DNA of 64,000 nt from Procambarus clarkii. Its lineage: Eukaryota > Arthropoda > Malacostraca > Decapoda > Cambaridae. The stretch is taken from assembly GCF_040958095.1 (NCBI RefSeq), contig NC_091188.1, forward strand, positions 39,694,734 through 39,758,733, read 5' to 3'. A program made the translations under genes and the position numbers. Shown one piece after another: positions 20,411 through 29,855 of the stretch. Positions within the stretch are counted from its first letter, which is position 1. Each line of letters starts with the position of its first letter. A model generated the notes under the pieces. It had not been told where the DNA came from and did no database searches. It was given only the letters and a program-made list of their open reading frames with translations.

Positions 20411-23400
20411 CTACACAAGAATGTATCAGGAAATTACAGCAATTAAAATGATTCACGGCTGATGAAATAAGCAAATTTGTATTTTTCATGTACACACACA
20501 TACAAACACACAGCTCAGTACATAGAGGTATCTCAAGATGAAGTGGAAAAATTACTCAATGGGTTAGGAAGAAGTGAAGAAGTTGGACCAGATGGGGTTT
20601 TACACTGGGTGCTGTGAGAATGTGCAACTGAGCTGAGCATTCTACTCCAATTAATATTTCATATATCCCTGTGTACAGGAATCTTAGCAGATATATGGAA
20701 AAAGGCGAACATACAGTAGTTACAACCTGTAAAAATGATAGCTGAGAGGAACCTCTAAATTATAGACCCCATATCATTAACAAGTGTGGTATTCAAAGCA
20801 CTACAAAAAATAGTTTAAAGCAAATGGGTTGAACACCTGGAGAGTAATGTCATAATAACGTACAGACAATATGGTTCTCGAACAGGAAGATCCTGTGTAA
20901 CAAGTCTACTTAAATAATGAAATAGTTTTTGTAACTCATAATGGCAAAAACATGGGTAGCATTCTTAATAAGTACTTTGACCTTTCTATTGATCAAATCT
21001 ACATAGGTGGTGAAGAGGGCAGTTTAACATTTATAGTGGGTACCAGGGAGGAAGTTATTATTAAACAAATTGAAAAATGAAAGTCCAATAAATGCTCAGA
21101 ACCAAACGAACCATTTGTCAGGGTCCTTAAAGAATGTACAGATACATTTAGTAAGCCCCTGCTTTACATATTTCATATATCATTAGAGTTGAACAGAGTA
21201 CCAAAATTCTGAAATATCATTAATGTGGTGCTAATTTTACATGAATTTATTCGAGTGCCTCTAACGCTAGTGGCCTTGATGAGGACAGCAAGCCAGCGGC
21301 TTGCCAAACTCTTTGCCCTGATTATCTTTTCTAGTTGGATTTTAAAATTGAACAGAGTTTTGGCATTTACGGCTTCGATGGGTAAGTAGTTCTGTGGGTT
21401 TGTTAACCTTTGCTTTATTTGTTATAAAGTTTTAATACTGTTAAATACTGTTAAATACTGTTTGTTTGTTATGCACCTGAAGGTAACTGTGGTGAAAAAG
21501 CATCTCCTGTTCTCAGCCCTACATTGTCAAAATGCCGGCCAATTAGTTTAATGTCTTTTGTGGAAAAATTTGATTTTGTCAATAATAAAATTTTAATTTG
21601 TTTATACTGTACTTGAAAAAATTCATAAAAGTTACACAGCATGGCTTTGCTAAGAGTCACTCTTATTTAACAAATCTCTTTCGATTGATATCCAATATAT
21701 ATGATGCAGTCGATAGTGGAGACAACTGAGGCATAATGTACATTGACAAGCAAATCGTTTGGTATTGTGCTTCACATAAGACTAATTAACTGAATGGTAA
21801 AGGCATATGGTATTTTTACTTACTTGAAGAAAACTTCATTTGAAACACTATTGAGTGCCACTGCTGTATTCACTGAGTAAGCCTTCCTGTTTTTAGATAG
21901 AAGTTTTTCATAGGTTTCAGGAAAAGGTTCCACGAGAAGTCCTGTCCAGTTCCGTTTTCTCTCCAAAAACAATGTGTTGCTAAGATATTCGCCATCCGTG
22001 GCACCAACCTCCACGAAGAATCCATCTTTCTGTAACACAGTTATTAATCTATTATGCTGAACATGACTGCTGTATACACCTACACATAATAGTTACATGG
22101 GCAGCATGAACATTGCCTGCTGTTTACACCCAATACATCATCTCTGATCTTGACATTTACTGAAGAGAATCTAGCTTGTGATCTAGGCTCACGTCCCAAA
22201 CAAATGTGATATAAAAATACCACAAGAAAGTCCTTTGGCATCTCAAAATGTTTTTTTAATACTGGATGTCGAACCATGTGAGATGTACGATAAATCACAT
22301 TAACAAAGTGTTCATTCAGGTGAAAACAATCTTCAACAATATGAATAAAATCTTCAACCATCTTGAAATATTAGGTATAAAAAATGGTTCCACATATTTT
22401 TTTAATTAACTTCTTCCTGCATATAAAGTAACTTCAATCAATTATTTGGACTGAACGCTTCCTTGAACTACATACTTTGATGTACAAATAAAAAAAATGG
22501 TTGAATATGAATATTTATTACTTTAGCCACTGCAATGATTATTATTAATAATAACAATAATAATTTATTTCCAAGAAGGTACAATGAGTTGGTGAGATTA
22601 CAGAACATTGGTACTTTTTACATACATGCAAAGCCACTAATAATCATAGCATTTTGAGAAGGTCCTTAATAATATAAAAATTGGAATGAGAACAGAAATA
22701 ATTTTTTAAATATATTAAGAGAAAAACACCTGGTATTTATACAAAAATATTCAATGCTGAAAAAGAGAGAGACACGTAAAGGCAGACAGATAGGGATAGA
22801 TTTAGAAAAACTGACTGAAGCCGGTATAGAAAAGGTGACTGAAAGAAAGAAAATGAGGAAAGACTGTCAAACAAAAATACATTTAAAAAAAAGGCTGAGA
22901 GCAAGTGGCAGCTAAAGAAAGGCTGACAGAGATAGATTAAGAAAGGCTGAAAGACTAAGACATATCCGGAAAGAAATGACAGATCTACTGAGATTTAGAA
23001 TGGCTGACAGAGTGAGAGATCTACAAACACTAACAAAGACCAAGAAACACTGAGAGACATAAATCAAGAAAGGCTGACAGAGAAAGACTTAGATAATCTG
23101 ACAGAGAAAGACCTAGATAATCTGACAGAGAAAGACCTAGATAATCTGACAGACATAAATCGATCAAGAAAGTCTGAAAGACATATTTAGCCTTTATATA
23201 TATATGGTCATGTATAGACCAAGAACAGTTGACAGATAAACTAAGAAAGGCTGTCAGACAGAGATAACTCAAGAAAGCCTGAAAGATAGACTACGAACGA
23301 CTAAGAGATACAGTTCAAGAAAAGTTGACAGACGGAAATGGACCATAGACCAAGAAAGGATGGCAGATAGATATAGATCAAGAAAGGCTGATAGATGAAT

Positions 23401-26400
23401 ATATACCAAAAAAGGCTGACAGAAATCGATATAAGAGGCTGAGATACGGAGCTAGAGACATAAATAGACTTAAAGAGGCTGACACAGAGACAGGCCAAGT
23501 AAGGCTGCCAGATGTAGACAACAAACCAAAAATGGCTGAGAGAGATAAATAAAGAAAGACTGACAGACGAATCTAGGCAATAGACCAAGAAAGGCTGGAA
23601 TAAACATATCAAGAAAAAAGAGATAGATGGATGTTGACAATAGACCAAGAAAGACTGATAGAGATAAACCAAAAAATGCTGACCGAAACAGACTGAGAAA
23701 GGCTGACAAACGAAAATTGACAAAGAAACGCTGACAGATATTTATTTTATTTATTTATTTATATACGAGAAGATACATTGAATTTATGAGAGTACAGAGC
23801 ATTAAAGTTTTACATTCTAGTAAAGCCACTAGCATGCATAGCATTTCGAGCAGATCCTTAATCTAACCTATAATTTTAAGAAGGTAATTTCTAGCAAAAT
23901 TATAAAAAAATTTACAGGTACATTGTAAGATAGACCCAATAAAAATGGACAGACATAGATAAATCAAGAAACACTGACGGATACAGTTCAAGTAAGAACA
24001 ATCAAGACCACTGAGGTAGACCATGCTCACCATGCCATGCAGGAGATCTTCGTCAACATAGGCGGACTGATCAAACTGGGACTGGTGTTCCACCTCGGGG
24101 TAGGTGAGGTTGTAGGAAAGGCTGGAGGGCGGGTCCAGGAGGCGTCGACGGATGTAGGTCACCAGGGCTGGGTCCTCCTGGTCTGATCCGGGGAAGGTTG
24201 CGTCTGTCAACACTCGCTCTGTGGGCACCACAGGAAAAATAAAACAAGAGGTCTGGTCTTTCTCTACTACTACTGAAGCTCAGCGATTATATTTAGGAGT
24301 GCCAAAATATAGTGCCGTAGGAGTGCCGCAGGGCAGCATCCAAGGACCTCTCTTATTTCTTATATACATCAATGATCTGCCTAATTTTTTTTTTTTTTTT
24401 TTTTTTTTTTTGAGATATATACAAGAGTTGTTACATTCTTGTACAGCCACTAGTACGCGTAGTGTTTCGGGCAGGTCCCTGGAATACGATCCCCGCCGCG
24501 AAGAATCGTTTAATGTCTTTAATGTCTCTAATGTCTCTAACATTCTTAATCCTAAACTATTTGCTGATGATACTACCTTCATCTACTCAGACCCCAACCC
24601 ACACACACTAAGTAATGTTGTAAATAGCGAATTAAAAAAAGTCCACTCATGGATGTCAACCAACAAACTCACACTAAACATAGAAAAGACCTACTACATC
24701 TTATTTGGAAGCAAATTAACCAATGCAATTCAACTAAAGATAGACACTGTTAACATCAGCAATCAAAAGGATGGTAAGTTCCTTGTAGGCTGGTCTATAC
24801 ATAGACAAGAGACTCAACTTCTGCAGCCACATACAACAACACATTACCAAAAAATTATAAAAAGTCGGTATTCTTTCTAAAATCAGATACTGTATTATAT
24901 TCCAAATTCTGCTCTACTTTGTTTAAATCCCGAAACATGCTAAACATTAACTCACTCCACACATTCTCTTATGCCATTTACATGTACAAAACCTTGTTCC
25001 TAGATAAACCTTGATCTGAAACTCTTCCTAGACAGATGTAATAGAACCCATAAACACCACACCAGAAATAAATATCTCTGTGATATCCCCAGAGTCAAAC
25101 TAAATCTGTGTAAACACTCTATGCAAACAAAGGGACATAGTCTATGGAACTTACTCCCTAACAAATTAAAAAGCTGTCCATCTACCCCTTATTCAAAAGT
25201 AACACCAAAAAGTACCTGGGCGTAACCTCCCACGGTGCAGGAAAGTGCCGTTGTTGTTTCTCTTGGTACAAATTGTGAACCTGATACATTCTGAGTTGAG
25301 TTCCAGTTTTAGTTTTCCATTTGGAACAATGCTGATAAATTAACTCTGGAGGGCTTCTGTGCAAGGGTTAGGATGAGTTAGCCTAAGCATTTTTATTAAC
25401 TGTCAAATTGGTATAAAAATGCTTAGGCTAACTCATCCAAACCCTTGCACAGAAGCCCTCCAGAATTTAGAAGGATTTGGATTTGGAAACATTTGGGTAG
25501 ATTTGGGTAGATTTGGGTAATTCTATGGACCGCTGGGACTTGCTTAAGTTTTAGTCTTTAGTGTTTTTCCTGCCCGAAACGCTTTGCGTAATAGTGGCTT
25601 TAGGCATTGTATGTACTAGCTCCATCTATAAATCCATCAATGTTTTGTATCACACCCTTTATGTATGTACTTTACCTGAATAAACATTTGAATTTTGAAT
25701 TTGAATGTTGACACGACACGACAGAAGCCAACACCAGCGTGCCACCCAACGATACAGCATACATAAATGCCTCGTGACCTCCACGCGGCTGACAACGTGT
25801 TTATACGAGTTGATACTGTCCGCCACCCACTACAATCACTTCACAATGATCCCTTTAAAGTCACTTCCCGTACACTAAAATATTTTAACCATAGAATTCT
25901 GAAGCAAGGAGAACATCTCTCTCGGCTTCCTTGACCACATAGGGGTCATCACAACAAAGAGACCATCACAATACAGGAGTCACCACAACAGTCATCACAA
26001 GACGGGTCATCACCACACGGGTCATCACAGCGCAAGTTATCAAAACCCAGAGATCATCCTCTGGCTTTCTGTACAACACAGGAAGGGAAAGGATATATCA
26101 GGGGAACCGCCTGTTGTTGTTTGTTGTTTAAGAGTCAGCTACTAGGAACAAAAAGTTCCAAGTAGCACGGGCTATGGTGAGCCCGTAGTGGATTTACCTG
26201 GCACAGGAGCGGGGCTGTAACTTGGGTTGATAGGGAAACCGCCAAGCCACCACGCCTATATAGCACTTGAAAGGGATCAGAATAAGGATTTGGGATGAGA
26301 CGGGGGAAAAGGAATGGTGCCCAACCACCTGGACAGTCGGGGATTGAACGTTCACAACACAGGAGACATCACAACATACCAGCAGTGAAGGAGCTAATGA

Positions 26401-26515
26401 TCTGTACCGGGTGCCGGTGGGTGGCTATACAGAACACAGCGGCCATGAAGAGCAATGTCCCGGACATCTGGAGTACCTCTGGCTGTCTGTACCATTTGGT
26501 AGAAGATGTCACCAT
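20257..26515 (-). CDS. Star-like type II membrane protein with FkbM methyltransferase domain, 5' four exons
   Basis: Proposed coding exons on the minus strand are 26515-26380, 24218-24031, 22029-21824 and 20410-20257: 684 nt, 228 codons. Every junction has GT..AG ends and the phases 1, 0, 2 and 0 agree. The N-terminus is a short cytosolic stretch with a hydrophobic anchor at about residues 19-31 (GTLLFMAAVFCIA). A lumenal part follows (DPALVTYIRRRLLDPPSSLS, sequon NLT), then the FkbM fold with FFVEVGATDGEYLSNTL, NWTGLLVEPFP and DFLSLDIKGDE. In arthropods Star escorts EGF-receptor ligands through the secretory pathway, and related proteins share this fold. That role is inferred from family membership. 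The 3' exons were not found; the next exon must lie below about 15.9 kb or outside the window. The first exon is the least certain. Confidence 0.78.
20505..20920 (+). mobile_element. LINE-D fragment, old copy with stops
   Basis: Plus-strand translation shows EVEKLLNGLGRSEEVGPDGV, LIFHISLCTGILADIWKKAN, SKWVEHLESNVIITYRQYGS and RTGRSCVTSLL. These match the LINE-D copy at 49.3-51.6 kb ([51 protein letters not shown]). Stops and small shifts show long decay. It lies in an intron of the Star-like gene, in the opposite orientation. Confidence 0.78.
20921..21750 (+). mobile_element. Degraded RT fragments of another LINE, probably LINE-C related
   Basis: Two plus-strand stretches look like RT. At 20,925-21,235: GSILNKYFDLSI, PFVRVLKECTDTFSKPLLYI. 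At 21,620-21,750: QHGFAKSHSYLTNLFRLISN, then IYDAVDSGD and MYIDKQI, resembling the palm region that precedes a catalytic Asp. Between them, at 21,240-21,510, lies sequence I cannot place. The family assignment is uncertain. Confidence 0.6.
21824..22029 (-). CDS. Star-like gene, exon 3 (SAM-binding motif region)
   Basis: The acceptor is GTTACAG|AAAGATGG and the donor TTCAA|GTAAGTAAA. It encodes KDGFFVEVGATDGEYLSNTL, then FLERKRNWTGLLVEPFPETY, KAYSVNTAVALNSVSNEVFF. The VEVGATDGE stretch is the FkbM motif I/SAM-binding equivalent. It starts in phase 0 and ends in phase 2. Confidence 0.92.
22030..22554. other. Intron of the Star-like gene; nothing else recognised
   Basis: AT-rich. A 93-codon open frame on the minus strand at 22,361-22,080 has no recognisable family and no supporting splice context, so it is not called. 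Confidence 0.45.
22555..22690 (-). mobile_element. Old LINE/SINE-type 3' tail, minus strand
   Basis: The reverse complement reads AAGGACCTTCTCAAAATGCT, ATGATTATTAGTGGCTTTGC, then ends in a TTATTATT-type run. This is a decayed form of the ATTAAGGACCTGCCCGAAACGC tail core. Confidence 0.65.
22740..23742 (+). repeat. Degenerate minisatellite in Star-like intron, about 30-35 bp unit
   Basis: Many imperfect repeats on the theme AAGAAAGGCTGACAGA followed by TAGATCAA; nearly identical neighbours occur at 23,080-23,160 (AGAGAAAGACCTAGATAATC, TGAC). The purine-rich plus strand explains the long leucine/serine-rich open frames on the minus strand, which are not genes. Confidence 0.8.
23743..23890 (-). 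mobile_element. Diverged LINE-A-type 3' tail, minus strand
   Basis: The reverse complement has ATTAAGGATCTGCTCGAAATGC, split here as GATTAAGGATCTGCTCG and AAATGCTATGCATGC, TAGTGGCTTTAC, and ends in (AAAT)n. In the tail hairpin both arms have changed (ATGC/GCAT instead of ACGC/GCGT), so pairing is kept. Confidence 0.75.
24031..24218 (-). CDS. Star-like gene, exon 2 (lumenal stem)
   Basis: The acceptor is preceded by a pyrimidine run, TTTTATTTTTCCTG..CCACAG. The donor is GGCATG|GTGAGCATGG. It encodes ERVLTDATFPGSDQEDPALV, TYIRRRLLDPPSSLSYNLTY, then DEDLLHGM. The DP.LV.YIRR pattern precedes the FkbM domain in Star-like proteins. It starts in phase 1 and ends in phase 0. Confidence 0.88.
24315..25215 (+). 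mobile_element. LINE-A fragment interrupted by SINE-1
   Basis: Plus-strand frames match LINE-A: GVPQGSIQGPLLFLIYINDL, then (after the SINE) NILNPKLFADDTTFIYSDPN, NKLTLNIEKTYYILFGSKLT. Decayed C-terminal sequence continues to 25,215. Sequence is lost around 24,900-24,960. The TAATGTCT motif is triplicated next to the SINE. Confidence 0.87.
24385..24510 (-). mobile_element. SINE-1, 5'-truncated copy inserted in LINE-A
   Basis: Poly(T), then the reverse complement of ATATATCTCA, TGTAACAACTCTTGTATA, CTAGTGGCTGTACAAGAATG and GCCCGAAACACTACGCGTAC. It stops at AACGATTCTTCGCGGCGG; the tRNA head is absent. It lies in LINE-A exactly between INDLPN and the following residues. Confidence 0.85.
25345..25464 (+). 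repeat. Long perfect-type hairpin, 51-bp arms, 18-nt loop
   Basis: The left arm, 25,345-25,395 (TCTGGAGGGCTTCTGTGCAA ... GCATTTTTA), is the reverse complement of 25,414-25,464 with one mismatch at the middle (GGGTTAGG against GGGTTTGG). The loop is TTAACTGTCAAATTGGTA. It is not part of the recognised LINE or SINE sequences. It could be a foldback element or a small-RNA precursor-like structure. Confidence 0.85.
25550..25705 (+). mobile_element. LINE-B solo 3' tail
   Basis: CTTTAGTGTTTTTCCTGCCC, then GAAACGCTTTGCGTAATAG and the rest of the LINE-B terminus, ending TACTTTACCTGAATAAACAT and a TTTGAATTTTGAATTTGAA repeat instead of TAAA. No coding part. Confidence 0.85.
25706..26379. other. Star-like first intron; no element recognised
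   Basis: It contains a loose repeat of (G)GTCATCACAACA type at 25,945-26,045. Around 26,300-26,350 (GTGCCCAACCACCTGGACAG, GGGGATTGAACG) it may hold a decayed minus-strand SINE-2 head. No further exon was seen. Confidence 0.4.
26380..26515 (-). CDS. Star-like gene, candidate first coding exon (signal anchor)
   Basis: The ATG at 26,515-26,513 has a strong context (AGAATGG). It encodes 45 codons with a hydrophobic segment, MSGTLLFMAAVFCIATHR. The donor is GCTG|GTATGT. Phase 1 matches the next exon exactly (G|AG gives Glu). The type II topology fits Star-like proteins. This is inferred: a hydrophobic exon with matching phase could still be chance. Confidence 0.6.
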
Positions 26516-26884
26516 TCTGTTGACAATATCACTTGTTAGGACTCTCCTGTACAAGACGCTATATTGATATATACTGGTGATGGATGGTATACATTTTGGA
26601 GATACTTATTGTACCTGTACTTGGAAGTATCAAATACCTTGTGCCACAACGTCATATTGTGCATCATGATGATACATTGAGAAATGTTATAAATTAATTA
26701 TTGATTGACTTATAACATTAACCTAACGTGGACCGTGGACCTGCGTAAAGCTTTCGATACTGTCAACCACCAAAACCTTCTTCTTAAATTACATCATTAT
26801 GGTGTCAGAGGACACTCCCTACAATACCTCAAATCCTACCTTACTGACAGGCTCCAATGTGTTTCTGTGAATAATACAATTTCT

Positions 26885-27412
26885 GCACACATACTCACCT
26901 CACATATTCACTTATTCATTGTGAATAATTACAATTCGCACACCCTCCGTCACTATGTGATGGAGTGCGAAAAGATACGTGAATTTAGAGACAATTCTAT
27001 AACCAATGTTCCAGCGATGTGTCAATATTTCATTCAAAATGATCTGCTACCAGAAATTTTAGCCAAATATCCCCAGTTTGCTAACTGTAGGTAGTAACTA
27101 AGTGATTGTAACCTATCCACCGCTGCCCACTGGATGGGGGGCGGTGTGCAGGACAAACATATAAATTTTGACACTAGCTCTCCACATATGTCAGTTGCTT
27201 AATTTAGAACCTGTACTTGAGGTCGATCTCGAACCCATTGTTGATGTGATGACTTATATTGAATTTTGTAACTAGCTCATCAAGATTGTAACTTGCTTAG
27301 CTAAATGAATTGTGGGGTTCAGTCCCTGAGCCCATTATGTGCCTCTGTAACCCTTTCCACTACCGCTCACAAGATGGGTATGGGGTGCATAATAAATGAA
27401 CTAAACTAAACT
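26885..27412 (+). mobile_element. LINE-F 3' end (C-terminal Cys/His block, UTR, CTAAA repeats)
   Basis: A frame reading HTLRHYVMECEKIREFRDNS, ITNVPAMCQYFIQNDLLPEI ends at 27,094. The HYVMEC..F pattern is a typical C-terminal motif of Jockey-type RT proteins. A 300-bp UTR and a terminal AACTAAACTAAACTAAA follow. It is flanked on both sides by LINE-B. Replacement of LINE-B sequence, rather than simple insertion, suggests a deletion at integration or recombination. Confidence 0.7.
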
Positions 27413-27493
27413 AAATTCCTTGGCATTCTCATTGACCACAAGCTGAATTTCCAGGGACACATTCTAAACATATCAAAAAAAGTTTCAAAAACT

Positions 27494-28015
27494 GTGGGCA
27501 TTCTTTCTAAGATCAGATATTATGTACCACGCCCTGCCCTGGTGACTCTCTATTACTCCCTTATCTATCCATATCTCAACTATGGTATTTGTGCTTGGGG
27601 CTCTACTACCCAAAATCACTTACGTCCTCTAATTACTCAACACAAAGCTGCTATTAGGACAATATCCAATTCTGGCCCCAGACATCACTCGGTACCCCTA
27701 CTCAAATCTCTGAATATGTTAGACATTAAGTCACTGCACATTCTCTCATGTGTATTATACATATATAAAACGCTAAACTATAATGCCAATCCTGATCTCA
27801 AAAGCTTCATAGAAGGTTGTAACAGAACCCATGAGCACCACACCAGAAATAAATACAGTTTTGATATTCCTAGAGTACGACTAAATCAAACCAGAAATGC
27901 TCTACAAATCAAGGGGCCCAGAATGTGGAATGACCTTCCCAACCATGTTAAAGACTGTACCTCTCTCAACCAGTTTAAGTTAAAAACGAAGCTATACCTA
28001 ATAAATTCCATGTAA
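27494..28015 (+). pseudogene. LINE-B RT C-terminal remnant (copy 3)
   Basis: The intact frame GILSKIRYYVPRPALVTLYY .. LINSM is the terminal 173 codons of LINE-B RT. Catalytic residues are absent because the region carrying FADD was lost at the 26,885/27,413 junction. Confidence 0.85.
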
Positions 28016-28362
28016 CCCACCTTACCCCCCTGTTGTCAACCCATGTATATTTTTTGTTTTTCAAATCAACGCTGTTTGAATGTAATTTTCTGTAATAATT
28101 TGTAATTGTATTTGTGCTGCTTTTTCAACAATGTTCCCCCCTCTTTTACCTCTATTTTTTATATGTACTCATCACATCTTTTCTTTTTACCCATTAGTTT
28201 TAAGCTGTAGTCATTAATGTTTTTCCTGCCCGAAACGCTTTGCGTAATAGTGGCTTTAGGCATTGTATGTACTAGCTCTATCTATAAAGCCAACAAACTT
28301 TGTAAATCTCTTTATGTATGTACCTTACCTAAATAAAGATTATTATTATTAATATTATTATT

Positions 28363-28969
28363 AATCTGGCATTATGACAAGGGTAACTGGTTTCGCTTAA
28401 AAAAATGTAATACAGGAAACCAGCTTAAAATTAATTACGAATTAACGTATTAAACAAAAGCGATGTTGGATAAACCTATAATCGCAAAGAGATAAATGTG
28501 TGTTATAGTATCTGCCACTGTGGATTATACAACTCGGTTGAATGTCATCGCCACTCAAAATAATTAAAGAAAGCGGATACATCAGAAAAGCTAAAATTCG
28601 TGTAAAGTCAATATCATAAAAGGTCTTAATACTAAGATAATATTAAATATTGATATACCAAAGAGGAATGATGATACACTAGCAAGGCACATTAGATAAC
28701 TTGTTTTGAATTTTTGAATTTTGAATTTGAACTTACCTGTTGGTTACGTCAAGCGGGAGCCTAGTATTAGAAGTTGTTGGTGCGGAGTCACCAGTGGCAG
28801 TGAGCACACTTGTACTGACTGTAACATCAGCTGGCAGCGTTCAGGTGTTCAAACACCTGCACATGTTAAGCTACAGACTGCACATGTTAAGCTACAGACT
28901 GCACATGTGGTCGGTCGCAATCCCTTTGTTGATGTAACAATACTTGTTACAGCATTACAATTATTTGTT
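28363..28969. other. AT-rich intergenic DNA with a short tandem repeat
   Basis: No gene seen. At 28,855-28,905 a 21-bp unit, CACATGTTAAGCTACAGACTG, repeats two and a half times. At 28,705-28,735 a TTTTGAATTTTTGAATTTTG run resembles the terminal repeat of some LINE-B tails, so an old tail may lie here. Confidence 0.45.
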
Positions 28970-29098
28970 AGATTAAGGACCTGCCCGAAACGCTGTACGT
29001 GTTTAGTGGCTTTACAAGAGTGTAAAAACATCAATGCTGTGTACTCTCGTAAACCCAATGTATCTTCTTGTATATAAATAAATAAATAAATATAATAC
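28970..29098 (+). mobile_element. LINE-A-like solo 3' tail, third subtype
   Basis: GATTAAGGACCTGCCCGAAA, then CGCTGTACGTGTTTAGTGGC, TTTACAAGAGTG, and a terminal TTCTTGTATATAAATAAATA run. It is closer to LINE-A than LINE-B, but the middle differs (AACATCAATGCTGTGTACTC). Confidence 0.8.
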
Positions 29099-29695
29099 AT
29101 GTTAACAACGCGGGATTTTCGGAGAAAAAGCAATAAGCCATGCCCGCGGAGAAGCCCGTTAAGCCGCCTATATATTTGCCTGTATCTCAAATTGCAAATT
29201 GTTACTTACAGTGTACCTGAGAGTACTTGTAAGCAATCTACCTCATTTTTTCATTTTTTGCTTAATTTGTTTTTGTATTGTTTAGTCTTGTTTATATCTT
29301 TGTTTTGTATTTCTATATCTTTTGTTTTTGTATAGTCCATGTTTATATGTTTTTTCTTTAATCTCATTTATTACCTAGGTTGCCTAGCCTCACCATACTC
29401 CCTTACTCCATTGTACCCCTGTAAGCCCCTTGTAAGCTACCTCATTTTTTTCTTTTGTTGCTCATTTTGTGTTTGTTTTGTACAGTATTGTTTACATATT
29501 TTTCCCCCTTTTATAGCTTAATTCTACCTTGTAATTTGCCTTTCTTGCGTTGTTTTCCTGCAATCAGCTTTTTTATGCAGACAAGTATAGACCCAGAACT
29601 AAACCTCTTATCCACTATCTATGACAATCATCACTTTAATGATCTAAATTGCAGATATTTTGCAGCACATGATGTAAACAATGTATTAACTCATA

Positions 29696-29855
29696 ATGCC
29701 CGAAACCCGAAACCCTTATGTCCGAAACGCTTTGCGTAATAGTGGCTTTAGGCATTGTATGTACTAGCTCTACCTATAAGTCAACCAATCTTTGTAAAAA
29801 TTTCTTGTATGTATTTCTTACCTTACCTAAATAAACATTTTATTTTATTTTTAAT
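29696..29855 (+). mobile_element. LINE-B 3' tail inserted in LINE-B copy 4
   Basis: Copy 5 reads ACTCATAGTCACAATATCTC here. Copy 4 has ACTCATAA, then TGCCCGAAACCCGAAACCC, TCCGAAACGCTTTGCGTAAT and the rest of the LINE-B tail, ending in a TTTTATTTTA run, before CACAATATCTC. The start of the core is locally repeated (CCGAAAC three times), as if the reverse transcriptase slipped or re-primed. Confidence 0.85.

Larger units (their letters stand above)
26731..28362 (+). mobile_element. LINE-B copy 3, rearranged, with foreign LINE 3' end inside
   Basis: It starts inside the RT palm (VDLRKAFDTVNHQNLLLKLH to VSVNNTIS). It is interrupted at about 26,885 and resumes at about 27,413 with KFLGILIDHKLNF-type sequence, then runs to the normal end, tail core at 28,228 and (ATT)n. 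Relative to copy 2, about 336 bp around the FADD motif are missing at the interruption. Confidence 0.85.

Noticed and set aside
22080..22361. 93-codon minus-strand frame beside the Star-like exon
   Set aside because: It is in an intron, out of frame with the exons and has no recognisable domain; the exon boundaries at 22,029 are better explained without it.
23030..23723. Leucine/serine-rich minus-strand frames resembling membrane proteins
   Set aside because: Translation of a purine-rich minisatellite; the apparent hydrophobic repeats follow the DNA repeat unit.
22740..23742. CRISPR-like repeat array
   Set aside because: The repeats are degenerate with no unique spacers of constant length, and the window is clearly eukaryotic.
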